A DNA stretch of 24,667 nucleotides from Thalassolituus sp. (GTDB lineage: Bacteria > Pseudomonadota > Gammaproteobacteria > Pseudomonadales > Oceanobacteraceae): NCBI GenBank assembly GCA_029212275.1, contig JARGOI010000001.1, positions 1 to 24,667 of the forward strand, in the 5' to 3' direction. Below are positions 8,173 through 15,852 of this stretch, one piece after another. The notes beneath the pieces were generated by a model. It was given only the letters and a program-made list of their open reading frames with translations, was not told the origin of the DNA and ran no database searches. Each line of letters begins with the position of its first letter. The stretch's first letter is position 1. Made by a program: the position numbers and the translations under genes.

Positions 8173-11100
8173 CTAAATGCAAACGTTCTCTTTTCGATGC
8201 AGCCAGTGATACAAAACCGGTAATACCAATAATGTTAGTAATGTCGATGAAATAATGCCACCAATAACAACAGTGGCTAAGGGACGTTGTACTTCAGCGC
8301 CTATACCAGTATTCAATGCCATAGGCACAAAACCCAGGCTTGCAACCAATGCAGTCATCAGTACTGGTCGCAAGCGAATCATTGCACCTTCGGTAACAGC
8401 TAATAATAGGTCACCTTTTTCGTGCCAGAGATCGCGTATAAAAGCTAGCATGACTAAACCGTTTAATACCGCAACACCTGATAGGGCAATAAAACCAATA
8501 CCTGCCGATATAGATAAAGGCATCTCTCTAAAATACAGAAATAATACGCCGCCCGTTAATGACAACGGCACACCACTGAAAATAATCAGTGCGTCTTTAA
8601 GAGAAGAAAATGCCATCACCAGAATAGCAATAATTACAATTAATGTAATTGGTACTACCATAGATAATCGCTTACTGGCCGACTCCAATTGCTCAAAAGT
8701 ACCACCATACTCTAACCAATAGCCTGGCAGTATATCGGCTTGTGATTGTATTTTTTCTTGAACTTCTGCGACAAAACTCCCTAAATCACGCCCACGCACA
8801 TTGGCCGTCACTACAACTCGTCGCTTACCATTTTCACGACTAATTTGAGCTGGGGAAGGTTTGATGCTGATTGTGGCAACCTCTTCAAGAGGCACATAAT
8901 CACCATTAGGAAGCGGAACAGGCAATGATTTTAGTCCTTCTACATCTCGCCTAAGCAACTCAGGTAAACGGACAATCAGTTCAAAACGGCGATCGCCTTC
9001 ATATAGAATGCCTGCAGATTCGCCACCGATAGCTGCAGCAACCCAATCTTGTAGTTGAACCACACTTAAACCGTAACGACCTAGTTTTTCTCGTTTAGGA
9101 TTTACAGATAATGAAGGCAACCCCTCCACTTGTTCCATGCGGGTATCTGCAGCACCTTCAATTGAATTAACAATTTTTACAATATCACTAGCAGTCAACA
9201 CCAATTGGTCTAAATCATCACCAAACACCTTGATCCCCAAATCGGCACGCACACCGGAAATAAGCTCGTTAAAACGCATTTGAATGGGTTGGGTGAATTC
9301 ATAATTATTACCTGGTAGTTGTTTTAAAGCCTGTTCCATTTCCTCAAGTAATTCGTCTTTCGTTTTTGCAGCATCAACCCATAAGTTACGAGGTTTCAGA
9401 ATGACGAAAATGTCTGCGATACTTGGCGGCATTGGGTCAGTGGCCACCTCAGGCGTCCCAATACGAGCAAATACTTTCTCTACCTCGGGAAAGTCTTTTA
9501 TTCGCTGCTCCAATATCTCTTGCATTTCGACGGACTGCTCTAAGCCTGTGCCAGGTATCCGTAATGCTTGAACTGCTATATCGCCTTCATTCAGTTGTGG
9601 GACAAACTCAGAACCCATAGTTGTTGCAAGCCAGATACTGAATGCGACTAGAACCGTTGCACTTAACATAACCAGCCAACGAAATTTTAAGGCTAGGAGT
9701 AAGAGTGGGTGATAAAGTGATTTGGCAGCACTAATCACAACGCTTTCTTTCTCGCTTATTTTGCCATTTAAAATGACTGCAACGGCTGCTGGAACCAAGG
9801 TTAATGACAATACCATAGCTGAAAGTAACGCCACCACAACGGTAGCAGCCATAGGGTGAAACATCTTACCTTCAACACCACTTAAACTAAAGATAGGGAT
9901 ATAAACAATGGTGATGATAGCGACACCGAATAGACTTGGGCGTATTACTTCGGACGTTGCTTCAAATACAGTGTTTAGTCTTTCGCTGAGATCTTGTCGC
10001 CCACCCCGATGCTGCTCTTCAGCCAACCGGCGTACCGCATTTTCAACAATGATTACTGCGCCATCAACAATTAGGCCAAAGTCTAAAGCGCCTAAGCTCA
10101 TTAAATTGGCCGATATACCAGCGTTGACCATACCCGTGATAGTCATCAGCATTGATAAAGGAATTACAGCTGCCGTAATGAGTGCCGCACGCATATTCCC
10201 CAAAAGTAAAAACAGCACAAAAATAACAAGCAGAGCCCCTTCCAATAGGTTTCTTGTCACCGTCGCTATGGCTTTATCAACAAGGCTTGTACGGTCATAA
10301 ACAGCTTCTGCAATAATGCCATCTGGTAACGATGCCTGAATACCGTCAAGTTTGAGGGCGACATCCCTCGCCACAGTGCGAGAGTTTTCACCGATCAACA
10401 TCATTGCCGTTCCCAATACGGTCTCTACACCATCACGTGTCGCAGCACCTGTGCGGAGTTCTTTGCCTATAGCAACCTCTGCAACATCATTAATTTTTAC
10501 TGGCACCCCATCATTTTGCTTGATGATGACATTAAGAATTTCATCTGTCGTGGATAATTGCCCTTGAGAACGCACCAACAATTGTTGCCCGTTTGCCTCA
10601 ATATAGCCTGCGCCGCGGTTATCATTATTTTGTCTTAATGCATTGGCAACATCTTCTAAGCTTACGCGATGGTAAAGAAGCTTTTCAGGGCTAGGCATTA
10701 CGTGATACTGCTTATTGTATCCGCCTATGCTGTTGACCTCTATAACCCCTTTAACTAGCGCTAGTTGCGGCTTGATGATCCAATCCTGTATTTCCCGTAA
10801 GGCTGTTGCTGTGTATGGTTTTCCATTTACCATGCGCGCTGATGGCTCTGCCTCTACGGTATACATAAATATTTCACCAAGACCTGTTGAAATCGGTCCC
10901 ATTTCTGGCTCCAATCCAGAGGGCAACACACTTTTAATTACAGCAAGGCGAGCATTAATCAAGTTTCTTGCGAAATAAATATCTGTCCCATCTTCAAACA
11001 CAACCGTGACTTGAGATAAGCCATATCGGGACAAAGAGCGTGTATAGGAAAGCCTTGGCAATCCCGCCAACGCAGTTTCAACCGGATAAGTAATTCTTTG

Positions 11101-11289
11101 TTCTGCTTCCAGTGGTGAATAGCCTGGTGCCGCAGTATTAATTTGGACCTGAACATTGGTAATATCAGGTACAACATCGATGGGTAATTTTTGATAATTC
11201 CACATACCAATACCGATGATCACAAAAATAAAACTTAGAAATAAAAAGCGCCTTTCTATAGCAAGGCGTAAAATTGATTCAATCATCAT
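8173..11289 (-). CDS. czcA: HME-RND heavy-metal efflux pump (CzcA family), set 2
   Basis: This 1038-residue inner-membrane proton-driven cation exporter is full length. It has N-terminal TM1 (about 14-32), P-D-I-T-N-V-Q-V-Q-I-N-T after it, two large periplasmic domains and twelve predicted membrane segments. TM4 carries the complete relay L-D-F-G-L-I-V-D-G-A-V-I-I-V-E-N with Asp403, Asp409 and Glu416. These match in spacing the Asp402/Asp408/Glu415 set known for Cupriavidus CzcA (recalled). This is the classical divalent-cation HME type, unlike set 1. The start could be either of two adjacent ATG codons; AAGGG lies just upstream. Six bases separate it from czcB. A terminator follows the stop. 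By its CadR-controlled operon, Cd, Zn or Pb are the likely inducers, with Zn/Cd/Co as likely cargo. Confidence 0.88.
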   Translation of the reverse strand: MMIESILRLAIERRFLFLSFIFVIIGIGMWNYQKLPIDVVPDITNVQVQINTAAPGYSPLEAEQRITYPVETALAGLPRLSYTRSLSRYGLSQVTVVFEDGTDIYFARNLINARLAVIKSVLPSGLEPEMGPISTGLGEIFMYTVEAEPSARMVNGKPYTATALREIQDWIIKPQLALVKGVIEVNSIGGYNKQYHVMPSPEKLLYHRVSLEDVANALRQNNDNRGAGYIEANGQQLLVRSQGQLSTTDEILNVIIKQNDGVPVKINDVAEVAIGKELRTGAATRDGVETVLGTAMMLIGENSRTVARDVALKLDGIQASLPDGIIAEAVYDRTSLVDKAIATVTRNLLEGALLVIFVLFLLLGNMRAALITAAVIPLSMLMTITGMVNAGISANLMSLGALDFGLIVDGAVIIVENAVRRLAEEQHRGGRQDLSERLNTVFEATSEVIRPSLFGVAIITIVYIPIFSLSGVEGKMFHPMAATVVVALLSAMVLSLTLVPAAVAVILNGKISEKESVVISAAKSLYHPLLLLALKFRWLVMLSATVLVAFSIWLATTMGSEFVPQLNEGDIAVQALRIPGTGLEQSVEMQEILEQRIKDFPEVEKVFARIGTPEVATDPMPPSIADIFVILKPRNLWVDAAKTKDELLEEMEQALKQLPGNNYEFTQPIQMRFNELISGVRADLGIKVFGDDLDQLVLTASDIVKIVNSIEGAADTRMEQVEGLPSLSVNPKREKLGRYGLSVVQLQDWVAAAIGGESAGILYEGDRRFELIVRLPELLRRDVEGLKSLPVPLPNGDYVPLEEVATISIKPSPAQISRENGKRRVVVTANVRGRDLGSFVAEVQEKIQSQADILPGYWLEYGGTFEQLESASKRLSMVVPITLIVIIAILVMAFSSLKDALIIFSGVPLSLTGGVLFLYFREMPLSISAGIGFIALSGVAVLNGLVMLAFIRDLWHEKGDLLLAVTEGAMIRLRPVLMTALVASLGFVPMALNTGIGAEVQRPLATVVIGGIISSTLLTLLVLPVLYHWLHRKENVCI

Positions 11290-11295
11290 GCGCCC

Positions 11296-12195
11296 TTAGT
11301 CGTTGTCTTCAGCTTCGGATTTCAAAATATCCGCTTTTATTAAGTAACTATTTTTTGATACATATTCAGATCCCTTCTCGATACCTGAAATCACTTCAAT
11401 CAAATTATCATCAGACTTACCAAGGTTCAGCGGGGTAAATTCATAAGATTCATCTTCTTTAACAAACACACCAAGTCGTCCCCCTAGCTCTTGAATTGCT
11501 TCTTTCTCCACAGCTAGTGAAACCTCGAATTTACCAGTATAAATTTTTGCTTTGGCAAATTGACCGGGTGCTAGTTTTAGTTCCGTATTGTCAAGTTTTA
11601 CACGTGCAAGCATATAAGGTTTGTATGCTGCCGATACTATGTGAGCAACTTGAGACTGTATCCTTTGCTCATTAACAAGGACCATTACAGAGTACCCAGA
11701 GCTAACTTTCCTTTGTTTTTCTGGGTAAATGCGAAACTCAGCCCATACAGTATCTAGATTGGCAATAGTTAATAATTGCCGTTCTTGTGTTAACTCCCCT
11801 GGATTAGCTTGACGTTGTAAAATGGTCCCTGAGATAGGTGCTCGAACGGAGTAGGTTTTTAGGCTTTCATTTGATTCAATGGTTATCAGTCGATCGCCCT
11901 TTTTTACTATATCGCCAATGGAAAAATTTACTGACTTGATAACACCCGGAAAACGAGCTTGAATTACATTCAAGTGTTCAGGTGCTTGTGTTACTTTGCC
12001 ATAAACGGTGACGGTTTGATTAATAATAGCGGGTGACGCAACGGCTGTGACAATCTCAACTTGTGCAGCTAAATTATCATTGATTCGACTAATCTCCTCA
12101 TATTCTTCCTCGTCATGACCTTCGTCTGCAAAACTAGTTTGAACAGGCAATGTAATGCTCATTAACAGCAATAGTGTAAGTGGGTATTTATTCAT
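11296..12195 (-). CDS. czcB: Periplasmic adaptor (CzcB/HlyD family), set 2, short form
   Basis: This 299-residue membrane-fusion protein is much shorter than the set 1 and set 3 adaptors (410 and 412). The signal peptide is residues 1-23 (cut Ser-Phe-Ala). A short acidic segment D-E-G-H-D-E-E-E-Y-E-E follows. The first half of the lipoyl-like domain reads F-S-I-G-D-I-V-K-K-G-D-R-L, and the second half R-A-P-I-S-G-T-I-L...P-G-E-L. They are separated by only a few residues (L-I-T-I-E-S-N-E-S-L-K-T-Y-S-V), so the long alpha-hairpin of CzcB is nearly absent. Its start overlaps the czcC end by eight bases and has AGGAA upstream. The compact hairpin-free design recurs in the set 3 adaptor. Confidence 0.85.
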   Translation of the reverse strand: MNKYPLTLLLLMSITLPVQTSFADEGHDEEEYEEISRINDNLAAQVEIVTAVASPAIINQTVTVYGKVTQAPEHLNVIQARFPGVIKSVNFSIGDIVKKGDRLITIESNESLKTYSVRAPISGTILQRQANPGELTQERQLLTIANLDTVWAEFRIYPEKQRKVSSGYSVMVLVNEQRIQSQVAHIVSAAYKPYMLARVKLDNTELKLAPGQFAKAKIYTGKFEVSLAVEKEAIQELGGRLGVFVKEDESYEFTPLNLGKSDDNLIEVISGIEKGSEYVSKNSYLIKADILKSEAEDND

Positions 12196-13528
12196 TATGA
12201 TTTCCTATGTGATTCGCACGCGGCGGAATCAATTGACTATGTTTTTTTAATATTCTTTTTTGAGCGAACGCTTCGCTGGTTAGCTGTTCAATCAATGCCT
12301 GGCTAACCAAACCATTGGTTGCAGCATCAATCAGAGCTTGCTTGGTTGCCAACAACTCTTCTTGTGCGGTTATCAGATCTAGATAGCTATATCGCCCATT
12401 TTCATAACCTTGTCGCGTTAAGTTAAGCGCTTTTTCCAGAGCAGGAATTGAAGTGTTTTGAGTTTGATCAACTGCTTCAATATTTTGTTGTCGCAGGGAA
12501 TAGGCTTCAAAGAGTTTTGTATGTAACTGCAGTAACGCATCTAACCTGGCATATTCGACTGCATTACGACGAGCCAGTGCCACCTTCACCTCTCCTTGGT
12601 TACGCTTATTTGAAAATAGCGGTATTGAAAACCCAGCAGTTAAAGCGGCATCATCGCTTTCTTTAAAGCGCCTAACTCCAGCTTGCCATGTAATATCACT
12701 CTTTCCGTTCGTCCGAGCCAATGTAACTTCGGCATCTTTAATTCGCTGTTCACTTGCAAACACCTCAATAGCCGGAGACTTTTTTATACGGGTATATAGT
12801 TGTTCAAAACTTTCGCTCGTACCGAATTCAAATAAGTTTCCAGTAAGTTTTATAAACTGAGGATTCATTTCTCCCCAGAAGCTGGCTAGAGATACTTTCT
12901 GTCGTTCAAACTTGCTAAGCAATGCAGCCAGTCGAATTTCTGCCTGAGTAACCGCAACCTGTGCACGCATGACTTCTGCTTCTGGCGTTACCCCTCGCTT
13001 TGCACTGCTTTTTATTGTCTGAAATAATGAACGGGATAAGTCTAAAGCTTCATTGGCAAGCGCTATGTTTTCTTGAGACGCTAATCCATTGATATATACT
13101 TGAGTTAATTTACCGAGCACGTCCAAGGTGGCTGCCTGTTGCAGCCATTGCACGCCAGCTAATCGCGCATCTACGAGTGACATACGAGCCTGCCGCTTGC
13201 CTCCCATTTCAATAACGGATGACAATGATAAAGTCGCCTCAGCGCTATCAAACCCTCGGAGTTCACCAGAACCAGCGAAGTTTTCTACTTCAAGCCCTAG
13301 TTCAATTACGGGACGTAACGATTGAGTTTGTCGTTGAGCGCTGTAATCATCCTTAACGAAAGAATATTGGTATAAGCGAGGGTTTTGTTCGAGTGTCTGA
13401 GCAATCGCTTTTTTTAATGTCAAATCAGTATTAGTGTCCGCATAAGCAAGGTGCGGAGATAATCCGCTTATCAAAAATACAGCGGACAGATAGAGTGTTC
13501 TACACCCATTAATTGAGGTAAATCGCAT
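12188..13528 (-). CDS. czcC: Outer-membrane factor of metal CBA efflux (CzcC/TolC family), set 2
   Basis: This 446-residue TolC-family protein has a signal peptide to about residue 30 (cut Ala-Tyr-Ala). The mature opening L-T-L-K-K-A-I-A-Q-T-L-E-Q-N-P and the motif G-S-G-E-L-R-G-F-D-S-A-E-A-T-L-S-L-S resemble set 3 (G-S-G-E-F-N-G-M-D-N-A-Q-T-T-L-S-I-S), so sets 2 and 3 are sister types. AGGA lies about seven bases before the ATG. It overlaps czcB by eight bases and follows the CzcI-like gene by 60 bases. Role: outer-membrane duct of the set-2 pump. Confidence 0.88.
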   Translation of the reverse strand: MRFTSINGCRTLYLSAVFLISGLSPHLAYADTNTDLTLKKAIAQTLEQNPRLYQYSFVKDDYSAQRQTQSLRPVIELGLEVENFAGSGELRGFDSAEATLSLSSVIEMGGKRQARMSLVDARLAGVQWLQQAATLDVLGKLTQVYINGLASQENIALANEALDLSRSLFQTIKSSAKRGVTPEAEVMRAQVAVTQAEIRLAALLSKFERQKVSLASFWGEMNPQFIKLTGNLFEFGTSESFEQLYTRIKKSPAIEVFASEQRIKDAEVTLARTNGKSDITWQAGVRRFKESDDAALTAGFSIPLFSNKRNQGEVKVALARRNAVEYARLDALLQLHTKLFEAYSLRQQNIEAVDQTQNTSIPALEKALNLTRQGYENGRYSYLDLITAQEELLATKQALIDAATNGLVSQALIEQLTSEAFAQKRILKKHSQLIPPRANHIGNHNE

Positions 13529-13556
13529 AAAAAGATCCTAATTTATTCAAAATTTC

Positions 13557-13572
13557 CCGCTTCAATCAGCGG
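13557..13572. other. Small hairpin between czcI-like gene and czcC (set 2)
   Basis: CCGCT and AGCGG face each other across six bases in the 60-base gap of the minus-strand operon. There is no good T-run. It could be a weak attenuator, or an mRNA stability or processing element that separates the levels of CDF/CzcI from CBA. Seen directly; function is a guess. Confidence 0.25.
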
Positions 13573-13588
13573 ATGAAGTTTGCTTTAT

Positions 13589-13966
13589 TTAGGAATGTTC
13601 GATGGGGGGACGTATTAAAGGCTTTGTATTACCATTTGGCGCATCTTCACTGTAATAGGATATAACAGTGCGCGTTGTTTGAATTACAGCATTAGAGGAG
13701 TTAACGAACATTACAACACAACAATGCCCGTGACAACAGTCACAGCAGTCTCGTTCATGCTCTTCAAGCAAATCTACTAATTCAATACTCTTCGCTGACT
13801 CATCGGAAGTACCCAGAAAACCGTCAAGATAGACATGTTCTACATCTGACAGATGTAACTGGCCCGGATAACTCAACGCGGCACTAGACTGCAGTACAAT
13901 CAGGCTAAGTATGAAATAGGTTAAGAGGTTTTTGAGCATTTTTTCAAAATGCCTCATTTTTTTCAT
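13589..13966 (-). CDS. czcI: CzcI-like small exported Cys/His-rich protein, set 2
   Basis: This ORF of up to 125 residues overlaps the end of the upstream CDF gene by 23 bases. In-frame ATGs occur at residues 1, 4 and 10. The third (13939) lies two bases after the CDF stop and gives the cleanest signal peptide (Met-Leu-Lys-Asn, hydrophobic core, cut near Ala-Leu-Ser). None has a strong Shine-Dalgarno, so coupled translation is likely. The mature chain carries a dense cluster at residues 74-83, C-C-D-C-C-H-G-H-C-C (six Cys, two His), and ends P-L-I-R-P-P-I-E-H-S. The overall plan (signal peptide, Cys/His knot, R-P-P tail, position just ahead of czcC) matches the protein at 841-1167, although the sequences have diverged. 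The role is probably periplasmic metal binding or modulation of efflux. Family assignment is by pattern. Confidence 0.55.
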   Translation of the reverse strand: MKKMRHFEKMLKNLLTYFILSLIVLQSSAALSYPGQLHLSDVEHVYLDGFLGTSDESAKSIELVDLLEEHERDCCDCCHGHCCVVMFVNSSNAVIQTTRTVISYYSEDAPNGNTKPLIRPPIEHS

Positions 13967-14870
13967 CGTTGTCAGTAATTTTCAACGAAAGTATGCGGCG
14001 TGCTCCATATAAAACGATTAAACCAATAATTAATCCGATAACTAAATCGGGGATTTGAGATCCTGACAGTGCTACTAATGACCCTGCGACAATAACCCCA
14101 ATATTGGCCAGTACATCGTTGGCCGAAAATATCCAGCTGGCTTTCATATGAGCCCCGTCATTGCGTGATTTGAAAATCAGTAATAAACACGCAATATTTG
14201 CTATTAAGGCTATAGCACCCATACCCATCATGAGAGTAGATACCGGCTCACTTCCATAGATAGCACGTCTCATAACTTCAAACAGAACACCCAGAGCAAG
14301 TGCTAGTTGTAGCCAGCCTGAAAAATGGGCTGATTTGAGTTTGAGCTGAGCCGATTTGCCTACTGCATATAATGAAACCCCGTAAACGGCTGCATCAGCA
14401 AACATATCTAATGAGTCTGCAATAAGCCCTGTGGATTGAGCCATAATTCCCACTATAATCTCTAGCAGAAACATAATGGCATTGATCACCAACAACCAGA
14501 TCAAAACACGCGATTCTCTTTGTTCACTGTGTAAGCTGGCATCTTTGACTCTCTGTGATGTATCGCAATCCACTGACTCACGCGAGATCAATTTGGCTCC
14601 TAGCCCAACAGAATTAAGTGTTGCTTCGATTGTCTCCGTTATATTAGGGTGATGATATAAACGCACTGTCCGACTTGAAATGTCGAATTCAAACGTGACA
14701 TCTTCGCCGAAATTTGCAAATGCTGTTCGAATTAGGTTCTCTTCAGAGGGACAATCCATCTTAGTAACATTGAACACACTCACACAGCTTATCCAAGTCT
14801 CTATATCGCCATTCAATAGAGATTCAGTTTTGTCGTTTAGATCGTTTGTCATCGTATTTACAGTAAGCAT
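13944..14870 (-). CDS. CDF-family cation transporter with N-terminal HMA-like domain
   Basis: This is a 308-residue protein. Residues 30-98 form a ferredoxin-like HMA-type domain with a single ligand Cys in F-N-V-T-K-M-D-C-P-S-E-E-N (Cys40). From about residue 120 a six-TM CDF core follows, ending near residue 295 without the usual C-terminal domain. TM2 reads A-D-S-L-D-M-F-A-D (Asp155, Asp159). TM5 reads F-S-A-N-D (Phe248, Asp252), so the first TM5 ligand is replaced by Phe. It is the first gene behind the MerR-type promoter and divergent from the CadR-like regulator. It overlaps the next gene, so it heads the five-gene minus operon. Expected role: move Cd/Zn/Pb from cytoplasm to periplasm for the RND pump. 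Start: first ATG, with GGAA close upstream; the ATG at residue 7 is an alternative. Confidence 0.82.
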   Translation of the reverse strand: MLTVNTMTNDLNDKTESLLNGDIETWISCVSVFNVTKMDCPSEENLIRTAFANFGEDVTFEFDISSRTVRLYHHPNITETIEATLNSVGLGAKLISRESVDCDTSQRVKDASLHSEQRESRVLIWLLVINAIMFLLEIIVGIMAQSTGLIADSLDMFADAAVYGVSLYAVGKSAQLKLKSAHFSGWLQLALALGVLFEVMRRAIYGSEPVSTLMMGMGAIALIANIACLLLIFKSRNDGAHMKASWIFSANDVLANIGVIVAGSLVALSGSQIPDLVIGLIIGLIVLYGARRILSLKITDNDEKNEAF

Positions 14871-14895
14871 TCATTCCAGTTGCTATAACTTGTCC

Positions 14896-14923
14896 TTGAT
14901 AAAAATATAAATAAGAGTATAAA
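14896..14923 (+). promoter_or_regulatory. Candidate promoter of the CadR-like regulator
   Basis: TTGATA (14896-14901) and TATAAA (14918-14923) lie 16 bp apart on the plus strand, the -10 abutting the operator dyad. Regulator binding could therefore repress its own gene, as is usual in this family. Confidence 0.5.
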
Positions 14924-14946
14924 CTCTATAGCTACTATAGAGTCAA
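14916..14946 (-). promoter_or_regulatory. MerR-type promoter with operator dyad for the CDF-czcICBA operon
   Basis: On the minus strand, -35 TTGACT (14946-14941) and -10 TATACT (14921-14916) are separated by 19 bp, the overlong spacer typical of MerR-family promoters. Within it lies a perfect dyad: ACTCTATAG (14923-14931) and CTATAGAGT (14935-14943), three bases apart. This closely resembles known CadR/PbrR/ZntR sites. It directs transcription towards the CDF gene (ATG at 14870). Confidence 0.88.
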
Positions 14947-14957
14947 GTGGTGAGTTT

Positions 14958-15374
14958 ATGAAGATTAGTGAAGTATCAAAACGTAGCGGCTGCTCAATTC
15001 AGGCGATTCGGTACTATGAAAAAGAAGGCTTGGTTTCGGCACCATCCAGAACAGAAGGGAATTTCCGTTTATATAGCTCTGAAGAGATCGAAAGACTGTC
15101 ATTTATCAAAAATTGTCGCTCATTAGATCTCTCGTTAAGTGAAATCAAGCATCTCCTTGAACTACAGTATTTACCAAATACACCTTGTGAGGTAGTAAAT
15201 GTCATGATCGATGATCACTTAAGTATTGTCGAAAAGCGTATTGCTGATCTTCAAAAACTTCAAAGCGACCTAAGAAAACTTCGGCGCCGGTGTAACAGTA
15301 CAAGATCTATTGATCAATGTGGAATTTTAGAAGCTCTTTCACCAGACTCCAACCATTCGGTTAGTGATGGATAA
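14958..15374 (+). CDS. cadR: MerR-family Cd(II)/Pb(II)/Zn(II)-responsive regulator (CadR/PbrR-like)
   Basis: This 138-residue protein has an N-terminal winged helix (M-K-I-S-E-V-S-K-R-S-G-C-S-I-Q-A-I-R-Y-Y-E). A linker dimer helix at about 80-110 and a metal loop follow. Cys12, Cys77, Cys112 and Cys121 are present. Cys77 and Cys112 match the ligands known for CadR/PbrR, and the C-G-I-L-E-A-L segment is typical of that group. It is divergent from the CDF gene with the dyad promoter between them. GGTGAG (14949-14954) serves as ribosome-binding site. It should twist the 19-bp-spacer promoter into an active form on metal binding. PbrR and CadR cannot be told apart from this alone. Confidence 0.85.
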   Translation: MKISEVSKRSGCSIQAIRYYEKEGLVSAPSRTEGNFRLYSSEEIERLSFIKNCRSLDLSLSEIKHLLELQYLPNTPCEVVNVMIDDHLSIVEKRIADLQKLQSDLRKLRRRCNSTRSIDQCGILEALSPDSNHSVSDG

Positions 15375-15852
15375 AGTGACGCTATGTATAGTGTGGAGCT
15401 CGCTAGCGCGATTAAGGAAAGTGACCGTTCATATTCATCCATCCACTATTTCTGGAGTGTCAACTTTGTGCAGTGGATCCAACTGGTCGAAAGCTGACTT
15501 ATAAGCAGTTCTTCCTTGACGGTAACTATAATAGAGTGGGGCACCTTCGATAAGTTTTTACTTCAAGAGCAGCATTAATTTTTTATTTCCTTAATTTACG
15601 CATCAAAGTATTGAGAAAACCTAAGTGAAGCAGTGTTATTGATCTGACTGTCCAAATAATCATGCACTTGCCTTCTTTAGGTGGTGATTACATAACCGAA
15701 AACTACACAGGCAAATAAAACAGAATTCAATTTAGGGTTATTCATTCTAGTAATAAAGGTTACAGCCATCTTAGATTACTTCAGTATGAACATATCCTGA
15801 GCCTTTCTAAAGTAAAATATTGACCTGTTTTATTGTCAAAAAATTGACCTTA
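15375..15852. other. Non-coding stretch with a possible gene remnant
   Basis: These 478 bases hold no clear gene. On the minus strand a 40-codon open frame at 15557-15435 has protein-like composition (L-I-E-G-A-P-L-Y-Y-S-Y-R-Q-G-R-T). It has no start with a ribosome-binding site and could be the tail of a decayed gene; I cannot name it. A plus frame from the ATG at 15384 covers 36 codons of the same stretch. From 15600 on the sequence is AT-rich with no feature seen, apart from short TTGACC copies near 15821 and 15845. Confidence 0.4.

Noticed and set aside
8255..8722. Plus-strand open frame opposite czcA set 2 (also 9908-10300 and similar)
   Set aside because: It lies fully antisense to a conserved pump gene; composition is that of a shadow frame, with no start signals or family features.
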